From positions 1 through 13,568 of the forward strand of contig CAIJTL010000536.1 in the NCBI GenBank assembly GCA_903823545.1: a stretch of DNA of 13,568 nt, read 5' to 3'. This stretch comes from an uncultured Planctomycetaceae bacterium (GTDB taxonomy: Bacteria > Planctomycetota > Planctomycetia > Planctomycetales > Planctomycetaceae). Both the position numbers and the translations under genes were made by a program. Under the pieces are notes generated by a model. The model was not told where the DNA came from and ran no database searches. It saw nothing but the letters and a program-made list of their open reading frames with translations. The number at the start of each line of letters is the position of its first letter. The stretch's first letter is position 1. Below are positions 9,001 through 13,568 of the stretch, in pieces.

Positions 9001-11286
9001 GGCTTTGACACGGTCAGCTACGCGGGAATCACCTCCACGCCACAAGCGATCGTGGTCACGGCCGGTTCAGCGGCGGGCTTCAGCGGCTCTTCGACCTCGA
9101 ACCCGACCGGCTTCACAAACATCGAAGCGGTTGTTGGCAGTAGCGCAGCAGGTGGTGATACCTTCCAAGGTGGCAACACGAATGCCACGTGGGTTTCGGC
9201 CGCGGGTGGTTCGGTCAACTACACGGCGACCGGCACACTCAACATCCTCAATGTGGAGACGCTGCTGGGTGGAACTGGCGCCGACACCTTCACGCTCTCC
9301 GGTGCAACGACAGTGACGACGGTTGATGCGGGAGCGGGGAACGACACGCTCAATGCGTCGGCTGTGACGACTTCGATCACGCTCGTGGGAGGTACCGGCA
9401 GCGATACGTTGTTCGGTGGCTTGGCGGATGGTTCCTTGGACGGTGGTGCTGACTCGGACGAAGTGCGACAGACCGCTTCTGGCAACCAAACGCTGAGCAA
9501 CTCGTCGCTCATCGTCGGTGCGGTGACTCACACGTTGAACAGCATCGAACGAGCGACGTTGACTGGCAGCGTCGGAGCGAACGCCATCAACGCGACGAAC
9601 TTCTCTGGCAACGTCACGATCATTGGTGGTGACGGGAACGACACGCTCACCGGCGGTTCGGGCAACGACTCGATCGACGGTGGTAACAACGATGACACGA
9701 TCTCCGGCGGTCTGGGAAGCGATGTTCTGGTTGGTGGCAGCGGCACCGATACGCTAGCTGAAACTGCTGATGGCAACATGACGCTGACGGCGACCGGCCT
9801 GTCGGGTGCGTTGGGGACCGACACTTACTCCACGTTTGAGAAAGCAATCCTGACTGGTGGTGCCAGCGGGAACGTGCTCAACGCCAGCGGCGTCTCGTCT
9901 GCGACCTTTGGAGTGACGCTCGTTGGTCTCGGCGGTAACGACACGCTCACGGGTGGTGCTGGACCGGACAACCTGCAAGGTGGCGATGACAACGACGTGA
10001 TCGTCGGCGGTGCTGGCAACGACACGATCGACGGCGGTAACAACGACGACTCGATCACCGGCGGTTTGGGAGCGGACTCGACACAAGGTGGCAGCGGCAA
10101 CGATCGGCTGATTGAAACCGGCAGCGGCATCTTTGGTTTAACGAATAGCGGCACGAACGGCACACTGGGGATCGACACGTTCTTCTCAGGCTTTGAGGGA
10201 GCCTCTCTCACCGGTGGAGCGAGTGCCGACACGATCAATGCGAGCACAGTCAGCATTCCGGTGACGTTGAATGGTGCCGCCGGTAACGACAAGTTGACCG
10301 GTGGTGGCGGCAGCGACTTGCTCATCGGCGGTGCGGGAACAGACACGCTCACCGGTGGCGGTGGATCGGATACCGTGTCCGAAAACGCCAACGTCAGCTA
10401 CACGCTGAGTGCCACAACCTTGGCGGGTAATGGCAACGATTCGCTCTCCACCATTGAGAATGCTTCGATTGTCATTCCGGCCGCAAGTGGCTCGACAGCC
10501 AACATCCTCACGATGAATGGCTTCACGGGTGCGGTGAACTTTGATGGTGGTCTCGGAACCGACATGATCGTCGCGACGGCCGCCGCTAACATGACGCTGA
10601 CAAACGCAGCGTTGATCGGTGTCGGTTCGGGAGTCACGTTGGTCAGTGTCGAGCAAGCTCGCCTGACGATCAGCGGATCGACCGGACGAACGATTGATGC
10701 CTCAGGCTTCAGCGGACCGACAACGCTGACCGGCGGAACTGGGGCCGACGTGCTCATCGGTGGCTCAGGAGTCGACAGCATCCTCGGTGGCAACGGCAAC
10801 GATAGCCTCAGTGGTCGCGATGGCAACGACAAGCTGTTCGGTCAAGCCGGTGACGACAAGATGCGAGGCGGTAACGACAACGACTCGATGGATGGCGGTG
10901 CGGGCAACGACACGATGGATGGCGAAGCGGGCAACGATACGTTGACCGGTGGAGCGGCCACGGTCAGCGGTGGCACCGGCGGCAACGACGTTCTGTTTGG
11001 TGGCATCGACAACGATGTCCTCAACGGCAACGATGGCAACGACACGCTGCTGGGTGGCGATGGCAACGACAACCTCATCGGTGGCACCGGAGCGGACAGA
11101 CTTGTCGCTGACGACGACAGCAACATCTACATCGACACGCTCTCCGGACAAGGTGGTGCCGACAAGCTCCGGTATCTCGCCGGAACGGACTCAGTCCTGG
11201 CGGACGTGGATGGCTCGACGCTCCACGATGTCTCGTTCAACTTCACGGCTGCGGACTTCGCTCTGCTGATTGCAGGCTGCCCGTAA
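1..11286 (+). CDS. Giant secreted multi-domain repeat protein (jelly-roll, beta-helix, tandem-95, RTX), 5' partial
   Basis: The frame is open from base 1 to the TAA at 11284-11286, giving 3761 visible residues without a stop or frameshift. The GTG at 49 is unlikely to be the true start: coding sequence continues in frame to the window edge, no ribosome binding site precedes it, and it falls inside what looks like a domain (SFYFGVEAFQPN). The signal peptide and N-terminus are therefore outside the window. Domain order in residues: jelly-roll 11-245; second jelly-roll 361-509; beta-helix 514-745; Ig-like 799-949; tandem-95 repeats 950-1500; beta-rich linker 1506-1732; fourteen modules 1733-3089; RTX array 3090-3702; tail 3703-3761. 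The protein is rich in Gly, Asn, Thr, Ser and Asp, and I see only two Cys (in DPDCIF and the terminal AGCP). RTX repeats bind calcium and fold outside the cell, so export is likely, perhaps by a type I system; no exporter gene is in the window. Adhesin or matrix function is inference. No enzyme motif was seen. Confidence 0.93.
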   Translation, partial: GRDQTESVGGASFYFGVEAFQPNVSQTAYLNYGAAGQSQYGVADNDYHRDITANVLHNALGLNNPIANNYNLPGGSYGSMITNPISLAGYVHADKPTLYFNYFLATQDASESQGFTGMRDSARVFASTDGGRSWDLIATNNTVLAAELPEFLAHSVDYNGSPVQELFDTGNWRQARVDLSQFASEATVIFRFDFATAGKINEAGLPSEAFGQFSDADGINAEGKAQNNNFEGFYIDDIIVGFAERGELVTGAAADLSTFDNLYTAGFAGGKANINNLEEPPTIINTGAYQLEIRRGTEYASHSDRKDPTGPISVYQTFDTNDRLIVDFSTAPQPLVDNFDPLSEFNEGIEDLVRTGATPAGGDWFRERLGAFPTGGSPANAFRSGPIIAGQQSGVSVTVPRAAGKISFVVSVDAAAPTNLSLVNTYNRLQFFIDGMAQDWIISGNPLPFPVPSDSLPGTGTATPAFVSVSFDIPVGGANVTFEWRYVKGVNAATFGADSAYIDNLIIPQPATKGRLGDQNVDREQGMVVLEGNFIRNVSGSGIIIQPGDRDSGAGFTTDLPYGGSVRQTPDFNTNRWVTHAALINNVITNFGPSGSGIRISGDANTGDVPDASVPIVKVINNTIYGGGTATNGAAIAGTGIVVNNNASPTIINNIIANTTLGISLDATSLTADVSKTLFQNNTTNGNNLTATGTAAINNVGNTSPLFVNPSVGNFYLAASTIVSGMVTDPNEAIDASLNQRFARTAYTAATSALGIPVQDQFAPSIDRFGQPRIDDSSINNGLGIFTDLGGIERSDFAGPTANLTTPLDNGAGIDLDLTTTIVAIDNPVLFTQLVVTLLDVDVTSGRNGIGVDDSLPALISGSAFTVTQTDITGSRVLISGTDYTYAYNANTNAAIFTSLTVFPAEARYNIMIENNPLDPDCIFDIAANPLQNNRVDGTTQFDILVTNGVNDAPSIALPVTPASRTTNEDTAITLSVANGNAIVISDPDSFLNNGDIQVTLTATNGTLALPNTPAALGLTLTFNDIYGIEDYNGADGLLVIRGSLSEINAALDGLVFTPSANVNDPLGTGIAPNDDIKLTIVTNDLGNYWVNPVTGLQDSPQIDTEVLQFIVTAVNDEPTFTLPASFNVNEDETPANIATSGTGFITSFLPGPVTADDEASQTPAYNIAPATGNAVAAAAIFASGPSINASGNLVFTLNPSANGSVTFDVFVTDSGASSPAPNDNRSITRQFTITVGPVNDEPTIGALLLTSHMSNEDAGVQPTSGTIHVINPATFAPGGGADEASQTLTDFSVTVTGGTTGDFPLGSFFSVAPAVDINGNLTYTVAPDANGTVTLAISALDSGLAAPAPNDNVSAPQTFTITVNAVNDKPSVAVPNFHNVPSGSQALAQAPGQTAGGFAVPTFGPVTALDEVPGGASQSVLNYTMSNPLTLFGNLSFVGGANPAINTSNGNLTYTTAPGAATIGIAAVTVTIQDNGSTANGGVDTGDAVDFYIVVGQANPALPTLTGVNNWTVILDVGGTNLEIRETGNLTNLLFSQSLATLGDGILIRGTSVSNELTFDYTNGTPIPAGVGIIYAGGIGVGTDTMRLVNGTVGSVDHTLLATDQGTIITNVGGGSANDRRINYIQLEPSITDDLVSGSRTFTFADTADSITVADNASLVDGLTSLTSASSSTAVLFRNPTTSLTINADTTVAGLADTLNLRGLDPLNPGAGVTVNGGTGSDLLTGRTATANSFNMSATNAGTLNGATFNGFENIQGGSATDTLSYAAYASAVLVNLQTGVATDLTSFSNIETFVGGTNGGDAITGHNLTNAWTATGAAAGSLVNTNGTFTFSAMENINGGSGTDTLNGQNAANTWNLTGAGSGNFTGGLGFTGMENLTGNSNTDAFVFAAGGSVTGVVTGGLGTDTLNYSAAVGPISVNLTTSTASFTGGISGIDAVVGSGSASDSLTAPAGTNTLNVTGAGAGNINGTFTFSAIETINGGAGTDTLSGPAAGSTWTVNGAGSGSITGVINFSSVENLVGGNSGVDTFGFTDAGSISGTLNGGSGASIDVLNYSARTIQVNVNLANSSATGIFAGAANGFSGIESFVGSSTATDTLVGTNSLTNWFITANNTGNFTSAVSANVFAGFENLTGGTGNDSFFLSDGVGVTGTINGGGAPGTDTLSYAAYTTTVNVILGGAATGVGTVLGIENVIGGTQANDSLTGPNLANTWNLGAGTSGNIVNSNGTITYSSFESLNGGTNSDAFLIGVGSTITSIGGGSGIDSLNWSAQSVARNVQLSALGGTDGFNGADTTSGLNFTNINSVTGSSANNDALTGLNTLSTWELDGTNRYIDQTSGRALDFASFESLNAGNSGNLFVVTGTQTFNLVGGSGDDTFQFNNGARLIGSVSGLGQSSGDTLTFASSIEAVNYTLTSASANGFSGTAFSGVTAVISGGFSGIDVLNAGTGADTINGIAGADATWAVGPGTGRSYTSGGRTLNFTSVDNLVGSSGIDAFTISGAQSANLNGGSNNDTFTFADGATLIGNINGNTGNDTVSYAGNATAATVNLSNLLDGSGAVSIETIIGGNGSDTLVALPGGTAFNVTGANSGTASGATFQSFENLTGQNGNDSFAFAGGGSLSGVIDGGIGTDTLDFTNSGSARTVTFNGLGSADGLNGSEALVAGGFRNINSVVGSSVGGDSLIGATLVNGSGVPLNDGTWQIGPTRTYSVGGRLVGFSNFESVQGGDYNDLFTVSGANTGSLSINLHGGNGGGLDTFNFLDAATLNGSVTGGDGNDTLTFESYSTAIGISLTGSTVNGFSGTTSPAGLIAGGFSEIDSIVAGDAGDTLTGTNNDALWEVDGTNRYSNPGIAPSRFLSFQDFENLMGGSAIDTFEVTGNQSTNLNGGDGDDVIRLLDPSNLTGSVNGGNGNDTFDLSIKTVAQTINVSSLISIENVIGTSANDTLVGAAGGSTFQITGLDQFTVGTSSYSGFENLQGGSGADTFLFANNSAAVSGVLNGAGGFDTVSYAGITSTPQAIVVTAGSAAGFSGSSTSNPTGFTNIEAVVGSSAAGGDTFQGGNTNATWVSAAGGSVNYTATGTLNILNVETLLGGTGADTFTLSGATTVTTVDAGAGNDTLNASAVTTSITLVGGTGSDTLFGGLADGSLDGGADSDEVRQTASGNQTLSNSSLIVGAVTHTLNSIERATLTGSVGANAINATNFSGNVTIIGGDGNDTLTGGSGNDSIDGGNNDDTISGGLGSDVLVGGSGTDTLAETADGNMTLTATGLSGALGTDTYSTFEKAILTGGASGNVLNASGVSSATFGVTLVGLGGNDTLTGGAGPDNLQGGDDNDVIVGGAGNDTIDGGNNDDSITGGLGADSTQGGSGNDRLIETGSGIFGLTNSGTNGTLGIDTFFSGFEGASLTGGASADTINASTVSIPVTLNGAAGNDKLTGGGGSDLLIGGAGTDTLTGGGGSDTVSENANVSYTLSATTLAGNGNDSLSTIENASIVIPAASGSTANILTMNGFTGAVNFDGGLGTDMIVATAAANMTLTNAALIGVGSGVTLVSVEQARLTISGSTGRTIDASGFSGPTTLTGGTGADVLIGGSGVDSILGGNGNDSLSGRDGNDKLFGQAGDDKMRGGNDNDSMDGGAGNDTMDGEAGNDTLTGGAATVSGGTGGNDVLFGGIDNDVLNGNDGNDTLLGGDGNDNLIGGTGADRLVADDDSNIYIDTLSGQGGADKLRYLAGTDSVLADVDGSTLHDVSFNFTAADFALLIAGCP
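31..735 (+). other. Protein domain: MAM-like jelly-roll 1
   Basis: Residues 11-245 of the giant protein. The segment alternates predicted beta strands such as KPTLYFNYFLATQDA, DSARVFASTDGGRSWDLI and EATVIFRFDFAT, and closes with NFEGFYIDDIIVGF. A final 'YIDD-hydrophobic' strand after a 'STDGG..W' strand is typical of the MAM/M6-peptidase-type beta-sandwich found in large bacterial surface proteins, where it acts as a binding or structural domain. The assignment rests on motif appearance only. Its N-terminal edge may lie left of the window. Confidence 0.55.
835..975 (+). other. Protein segment: LEIRRGTEY linker
   Basis: Residues 279-325 contain PPTIINTGAYQLEIRRGTEY followed by SVYQTFDTNDRL. 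The segment joins the two jelly-roll domains. I have the impression that similar 'QLEIRRGTEY...FDTNDR' stretches recur in giant planctomycete proteins directly before 'GDxNxxREQG' beta-helix starts. Here the corresponding GDQNVDREQG comes only at about base 1549, after the second jelly-roll. No function is known to me. Confidence 0.4.
1081..1527 (+). other. Protein domain: jelly-roll 2
   Basis: Residues 361-509. It starts GGDWFRERLGAFPTGG, continues with strands GKISFVVSVDA, YNRLQFFIDG and NVTFEWRYVKG, and ends DSAYIDNLIIP. The 'QFFIDG', 'FEWRY.KG' and 'AYIDNL' series is the pattern of a carbohydrate-binding-like or MAM-like beta-sandwich. It lies directly before the beta-helix, and binding is the plausible role. 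No specific family can be fixed by eye. Confidence 0.5.
1540..2235 (+). other. Protein domain: right-handed parallel beta-helix
   Basis: Residues 514-745. Short coils rich in Asn, Gly and Ile recur: VVLEGNFIRNVSGSGIII, LINNVITNFGPSGSGIRI, VKVINNTIYGGG, TGIVVNNNASPTIINNII and TTLGISLDATS. Stacked 'NNxIxxxxxGIxI' coils are the signature of PbH1-type helices. The end, SPLFVNPSVGNFYLAAST then DPNEAIDAS, matches the usual C-terminal cap of bacterial surface beta-helices ('FVNP..GNF.L....AID'). Helices of this kind often bind or cleave polysaccharide; I see no convincing catalytic cluster, so a structural or binding role is more likely. Confidence 0.72.
2395..2847 (+). other. Protein domain: Ig-like domain before the tandem-95 repeats
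   Basis: Residues 799-949. It starts at GPTANLTTPLDNGAG, a typical opening of bacterial Ig-like domains, and ends at TTQFDILVTNGVNDAPS. Strands such as LFTQLVVTLLDVDV and DYTYAYNANTNAAIFTSL alternate with loops. It holds one of only two cysteines in the visible protein (DPDCIFDIA). It is likely a spacer in an extended extracellular stalk. Confidence 0.5.
2848..4500 (+). repeat. Four tandem-95 / cadherin-like repeats in the giant protein
   Basis: Junctions read VNDAPS (2848), VNDEPT (3343), VNDEPT (3715) and VNDKPS (4099). They divide the segment into repeats of about 165, 124, 128 and 134 residues. The first three repeats carry an early Asn-Glu-Asp (TNEDTAIT, VNEDETPA, SNEDAGVQ) and all end in an 'F.ITV..VND'-like strand. 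Repeats 2 and 3 are the closest pair, sharing DEASQT and APNDN. Repeat 4 lacks the NED and is the most divergent. In known surface proteins such repeats form rigid calcium-binding beta-sandwich stalks. Confidence 0.82.
4516..5196 (+). other. Protein segment: beta-rich linker, family not recognised
   Basis: Residues 1506-1732. The segment opens TGVNNWTVILDVGGTNLEI and contains FTFADTADSITVADNA and TSLTINADTTVAGLADTLN. It runs into the first GGxGxD motif (GGTGSDLLTG). Alternating hydrophobic and small polar residues indicate beta structure throughout. It connects the tandem-95 stalk to the module array. I can assign no family or function. Confidence 0.4.
5197..9267 (+). repeat. Fourteen degenerate Trp/Phe-led modules
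   Basis: Unit starts: 5197, 5437, 5563, 5866, 5986, 6313, 6628, 6964, 7378, 7738, 8092, 8503, 8851, 9184. Lengths are 80, 42, 101, 40, 109, 105, 112, 138, 120, 118, 137, 116 and 111 residues, then a last unit running into the RTX array. A typical unit reads: start TW.V.G..SG, then F.SFENL.GG.G.DTF.F, then a second GG.G.DTL.YS, a strand like V.VNL, and a closing SGIE.VIGG...DTLTG. The embedded GGxGxD motifs resemble single RTX nonapeptides, so each unit may hold one or two calcium sites. Units 2 and 4 are half-length, and units 8, 9, 11 and 12 form a subtype with an Arg/Tyr-containing first half (for example WELDGTNRY). I do not know a named family for it; a filamentous beta structure is the likely fold. 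Confidence 0.8.
9268..11106 (+). repeat. RTX (hemolysin-type) calcium-binding nonapeptide array with spacer modules
   Basis: Nonapeptides of the form GGxGxDxLx occur in runs of 3 (9388-9468), 5 (9625-9759), 7 (9925-10113), 4 (10273-10380), 1 (10546-10572) and 14 (10732-11106). In the last run twelve units are nine residues and two are irregular (7 and 10). The runs are separated by a spacer of 52-55 residues. Clear examples are GGDGNDTLT, GGAGNDTID and GGDGNDNLI. RTX repeats fold as a parallel beta-roll on binding calcium outside the cell and often lie near the C-terminus of type I secreted proteins, as here. The long final run is long enough for a complete beta-roll. Confidence 0.92.
11107..11286 (+). 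other. C-terminal tail of the giant protein
   Basis: Residues 3703-3761 follow the last nonapeptide and contain one degenerate GQGGADKL motif. The protein ends TAADFALLIAGCP. The position after RTX repeats and the hydrophobic end fit a type I secretion signal, which is not defined by a strict motif, so this is inference. No LPXTG, PEP-CTERM or transmembrane anchor is visible. The penultimate residue is a Cys in an otherwise nearly Cys-free protein. Confidence 0.4.
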
Positions 11287-11318
11287 TCGCGAACTAACAA
11301 CATAGGGCCAACGCCTTG

Positions 11319-11360
11319 CAGCCCGGCAGTTTTCGAACTGCCGGGCTGTTTGGTTTTTGT
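11319..11360 (+). terminator. Rho-independent terminator of the giant gene
   Basis: A perfect 13-bp stem pairs CAGCCCGGCAGTT (11319-11331) with AACTGCCGGGCTG (11336-11348), closing a TTCG tetraloop (11332-11335). It is followed by the T-rich tract TTTGGTTTTTG. It begins 33 bases after the stop codon. The 5' flank is not A-rich, so it should act only for the + strand. It separates transcription of the giant gene from acnA. Confidence 0.9.
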
Positions 11361-11563
11361 AGTGCACGCGGCTCGCGTGCGTTGTGTCCGGTCTCCTGAC
11401 CGAGACACCTCCGCCTGACCGAGGGTCTCCCGAATGGCCATCCGGACGATGTCGTGGGATATCCTGACCTGCAACAAATGCAGAGACCCGCGGTCGAAAG
11501 CGTGTGGCTCGGGTCAGGAGACCGGCCACAACCGAGCGGAGGCAACGCACGCGAGCCACGTAG
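11359..11563. repeat. Nested inverted-repeat element (MITE/REP-like)
   Basis: Outer arms: GGCTCGCGTGCGTTG (11370-11384) is matched perfectly by CAACGCACGCGAGCC (11543-11557). Middle arms: TGTGTCCGGTCTCCTGACC (11383-11401) pairs with 11512-11530 with one mismatch; the right side has about 12 extra bases between its outer and middle arms. Inner arms: GACCGAGGGTCTC (11417-11429) pairs with GAGACCCGCGGTC (11483-11495) with one mismatch. The left arm also contains its own hairpin, GCACGC/GCGTGC (11364-11380). The shape is that of a short non-coding repeat element or a transcribed structured RNA. There is no transposase frame inside. A GTAG on each side (11359-11362 and 11560-11563) could be a target duplication, but is weak evidence. 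Boundaries are approximate. Confidence 0.7.
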
Positions 11564-11603
11564 GCCACAATCACACGCACAATAGCCGACATCATGGCGT
11601 TTC

Positions 11604-11631
11604 TTGCGAGCACATGGTCCGGGACTACAAT
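11604..11631 (+). promoter_or_regulatory. Candidate sigma-70-type promoter for acnA
   Basis: TTGCGA (11604-11609, 4 of 6 to TTGACA) and TACAAT (11626-11631, 5 of 6 to TATAAT) are separated by 16 bases. Transcription would start near 11638, leaving a leader of about 58 bases. It lies downstream of the terminator and the palindromic element, as expected if acnA has its own promoter. No operator or riboswitch is evident. A match of this quality can arise by chance. Confidence 0.3.
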
Positions 11632-11695
11632 CCCCACTTCGCTCAACTGACGACGAACCACTGACCACTGACACCTAGCAAAAGAGATCGCGAAC

Positions 11696-13568
11696 ATGGC
11701 AGCCCTGAACCCGTTTGGTGCAGAAACCACAATCAAGACCAAGAGCGGCGATTGGAAGATTTATCAGCTTCAAAAGCTCGCTGGATTAGGGCCGATCGAC
11801 ACACTGCCTTTTTCGATTCGCGTATTGCTCGAAGCGTTGTTGCGGAATGTTGATGACTTTGTCGTGACCGCCGATGACGTGAAGACATTGGCAAATTGGA
11901 ACGCTCCGAAGCCTGCGGAGGTTGAGCTGCCCTTCATGCCTGGTCGAGTCGTCTTGCAGGACTTCACTGGCGTACCTGCTGTTGTCGATCTCGCAGCCTT
12001 GCGAGCCGCGATGGTCCGCATGGGTGGCGATCCAAAGAAGATCAATCCGCTCGTGCCGTGTGACTTAGTCATCGACCACTCAGTGCAGGTTGACTCGTTC
12101 GGATCGAGTGGCGCGCTGCAACAGAACATCGACTTGGAATTCCAACGCAACCAAGAGCGTTATCAATTCCTCCGCTGGGGCGCTCAAGCCTTCAACAACT
12201 TTCGAGTCGTTCCACCGGCCACCGGCATCGTGCATCAAGTCAACTTGGAATACCTCGCCAAGGGTGTGCTCACGAAGAACGGCGTCGCGTATCCCGACTC
12301 GCTGGTCGGTACCGACAGTCACACCACGATGATCAACGGACTGGGCGTGGTTGGTTGGGGCGTCGGCGGTATCGAAGCGGAAGCGGTCATGCTCGGCCAG
12401 CCGATTTACATGCTCACTCCAGAAGTGGTCGGCTTCAAACTGAGTGGCTCGCTGCGAGAAGGTGTCACTGCAACAGACCTCGTGCTGACAGTGACTCAGA
12501 TGCTGCGTAAGCACGGCGTGGTTGGGAAGTTCGTCGAGTTCTTCGGGCCGGGCCTTGATCACATGTCGCTGGCCGATCGCGCGACGATTGCCAACATGGC
12601 TCCTGAATACGGAGCGACGATGGGCTTCTTCCCAGTTGATGATGAGACGCTGAACTATCTGCGTCGCACGGGCCGCACGGACAACGAGGTGGATCTCGTC
12701 GAGCGGTACTACAAGGAACAAGGTCTGTTCCGCACCGCCGCATCGCCGACACCGCGCTTCAGCAGCACATTGGAGTTGGACCTCGCTGTCGTTGAGCCGT
12801 CCATGGCTGGGCCGAAGCGTCCGCAAGATCGAGTTCTTCTGAAGGACATGCAGTCTGTTTGGCGCGATCAGCTCGGCAAAGGATTCGGTCGGACTTCGGC
12901 AGGACCGACTGTCGCCGTGAATGATGGCAGCGGAACATCGATCACCGATGGAGCGGTCGTCATTGCTGCGATTACGAGTTGCACCAACACGAGCAATCCG
13001 TCGGTCATGATCGGTGCGGGATTATTGGCGCGGAACGCGGTCGCGAAAGGCTTGTCTCGCAAGCCGTGGGTGAAGACATCGCTCGCGCCAGGATCACGAG
13101 TTGTGACCGATTATCTCGCGAAGTCGGGACTCGATCAGCCGCTTAACAAGCTCGGCTTCAACACCGTCGGCTACGGTTGCACGACCTGCATCGGCAACAG
13201 CGGACCGTTGCCGGAACCAGTCTCGAAAGCAGTCTCTGACGGTGACCTCGTTGTCTCCGCAGTCCTCTCGGGCAACCGCAACTTTGAAGGTCGAGTCAAC
13301 GCGCAAGTGAAGGCGAACTATCTCGCCAGCCCACCGCTGGTTGTGGCCTACGCGATCGCCGGAACGACCGACATTGATCTCACAACGCAGCCGCTCGGCA
13401 AAGGGAGTGACGGCAGCGATGTTTACTTGAAAGACATCTGGCCGACTCAAGCCGAAGTCGCCAAGACCATCAACGATTCGATGTCGCCAGAGACGTTCAT
13501 CAACGAATACGGCAACGCCACCAAAGGCCCGGTCGAATGGCAGTCGATCCCGACTTCCACTGGCGACA
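11696..13568 (+). CDS. acnA: Aconitate hydratase A (AcnA/IRP1 family), 3' partial
   Basis: This TCA-cycle enzyme interconverts citrate and isocitrate via cis-aconitate with a [4Fe-4S] cluster, in the cytoplasm. 624 codons are visible, against about 890-900 residues for the family; the linker and C-terminal swivel domain lie beyond the edge. Cluster ligands are Cys429 ([10 protein letters not shown]), Cys495 and Cys498 ([12 protein letters not shown]); the 66 and 3 spacing equals that of E. coli AcnA and human IRP1. Other active-site landmarks are Asp127-His128 ([11 protein letters not shown]), Asp207-Ser208-His209 (GTDSHTTM), Glu304 (PEYGAT) and Arg528/Arg533 (GNRNFEGR). [15 protein letters not shown] at residue 152 is an AcnA hallmark. 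The start is ATG 11696: an in-frame TGA at 11669-11671 blocks extension, and a weak AGAGA (11684-11688) sits 7 bases upstream. It is likely transcribed on its own. Confidence 0.97.
   Translation, partial: MAALNPFGAETTIKTKSGDWKIYQLQKLAGLGPIDTLPFSIRVLLEALLRNVDDFVVTADDVKTLANWNAPKPAEVELPFMPGRVVLQDFTGVPAVVDLAALRAAMVRMGGDPKKINPLVPCDLVIDHSVQVDSFGSSGALQQNIDLEFQRNQERYQFLRWGAQAFNNFRVVPPATGIVHQVNLEYLAKGVLTKNGVAYPDSLVGTDSHTTMINGLGVVGWGVGGIEAEAVMLGQPIYMLTPEVVGFKLSGSLREGVTATDLVLTVTQMLRKHGVVGKFVEFFGPGLDHMSLADRATIANMAPEYGATMGFFPVDDETLNYLRRTGRTDNEVDLVERYYKEQGLFRTAASPTPRFSSTLELDLAVVEPSMAGPKRPQDRVLLKDMQSVWRDQLGKGFGRTSAGPTVAVNDGSGTSITDGAVVIAAITSCTNTSNPSVMIGAGLLARNAVAKGLSRKPWVKTSLAPGSRVVTDYLAKSGLDQPLNKLGFNTVGYGCTTCIGNSGPLPEPVSKAVSDGDLVVSAVLSGNRNFEGRVNAQVKANYLASPPLVVAYAIAGTTDIDLTTQPLGKGSDGSDVYLKDIWPTQAEVAKTINDSMSPETFINEYGNATKGPVEWQSIPTSTGD

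Larger units (their letters stand above)
11287..11695. other. Intergenic region between the giant gene and acnA
   Basis: This 409-base stretch has no credible gene. It holds a terminator at its left end, a palindromic repeat element in the middle and a possible promoter near acnA. Open frames crossing it on both strands overlap the inverted repeat, lack ribosome binding sites and have no recognisable protein features. Just before acnA there is a short tandem heptamer, CCACTGA twice (11658-11671). Confidence 0.8.

Noticed and set aside
9268..11106. CRISPR-like or satellite DNA array
   Set aside because: The periodicity is 27 bases in frame and encodes GGxGxDxLx nonapeptides with synonymous variation, so it is an RTX protein repeat, not a DNA-level array.
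11359..11563. GTAG flanks as a definite target-site duplication
   Set aside because: Four bases match easily by chance, and the outer arms do not begin at the same distance from the two copies.
11434..11664. Small + strand open frame of 76 codons in the intergenic region
   Set aside because: It overlaps the right arm of the inverted-repeat element, has no convincing ribosome binding site, and its His/Asn-rich product matches nothing known to me.
11191..11742. Antisense open frames across the terminator and palindromic element
   Set aside because: They run through a strong terminator hairpin and into both neighbouring genes; the coding signal is absent.
12080..12826. Antisense open frame of 248 codons within acnA
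   Set aside because: It lies wholly inside a well-conserved aconitase coding region and has no recognisable motif.

Overview
The window shows two genes on the + strand: the 3' part of a giant secreted repeat protein (1-11286, open at the left edge) and the 5' two thirds of an aconitase gene, acnA (11696-13568, cut by the right edge). A 409-base intergenic region between them holds a strong terminator, a palindromic repeat element and a possible acnA promoter. The organism looks like a planctomycete: moderate GC, a giant mosaic protein built of jelly-roll, beta-helix, tandem-95 and RTX-type parts, and a GC-rich inverted-repeat element in the spacer. This is inference from style; no rRNA or species marker is present.

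Region by region (visible residue 1 is the codon at base 1). Bases 31-735: jelly-roll domain. Bases 835-975: short conserved-looking linker. Bases 1081-1527: second jelly-roll. Bases 1540-2235: right-handed beta-helix. Bases 2395-2847: Ig-like domain. Bases 2848-4500: four tandem-95/cadherin-like repeats with VND[AEK]P[ST] junctions. Bases 4516-5196: beta-rich linker with no recognised family. Bases 5197-9267: fourteen degenerate copies of a roughly 100-140-residue Trp/Phe-led module. Bases 9268-11106: RTX nonapeptide runs separated by a second spacer module of 52-55 residues. Bases 11107-11286: non-repetitive C-terminal tail.

The protein has no visible catalytic site and only two cysteines. 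It is best read as a calcium-stiffened, exported surface or matrix protein, perhaps an adhesin. AcnA is an ordinary TCA-cycle enzyme, and nothing suggests the two genes work together: the terminator and a separate candidate promoter argue for independent transcription.

No defence, mobile or biosynthetic system is visible. The most interesting signals are the nested repeat hierarchy of the giant protein (a three-module supermodule of about 1.11 kb present twice, and a strict nonapeptide/spacer alternation) and the intergenic palindromic element.
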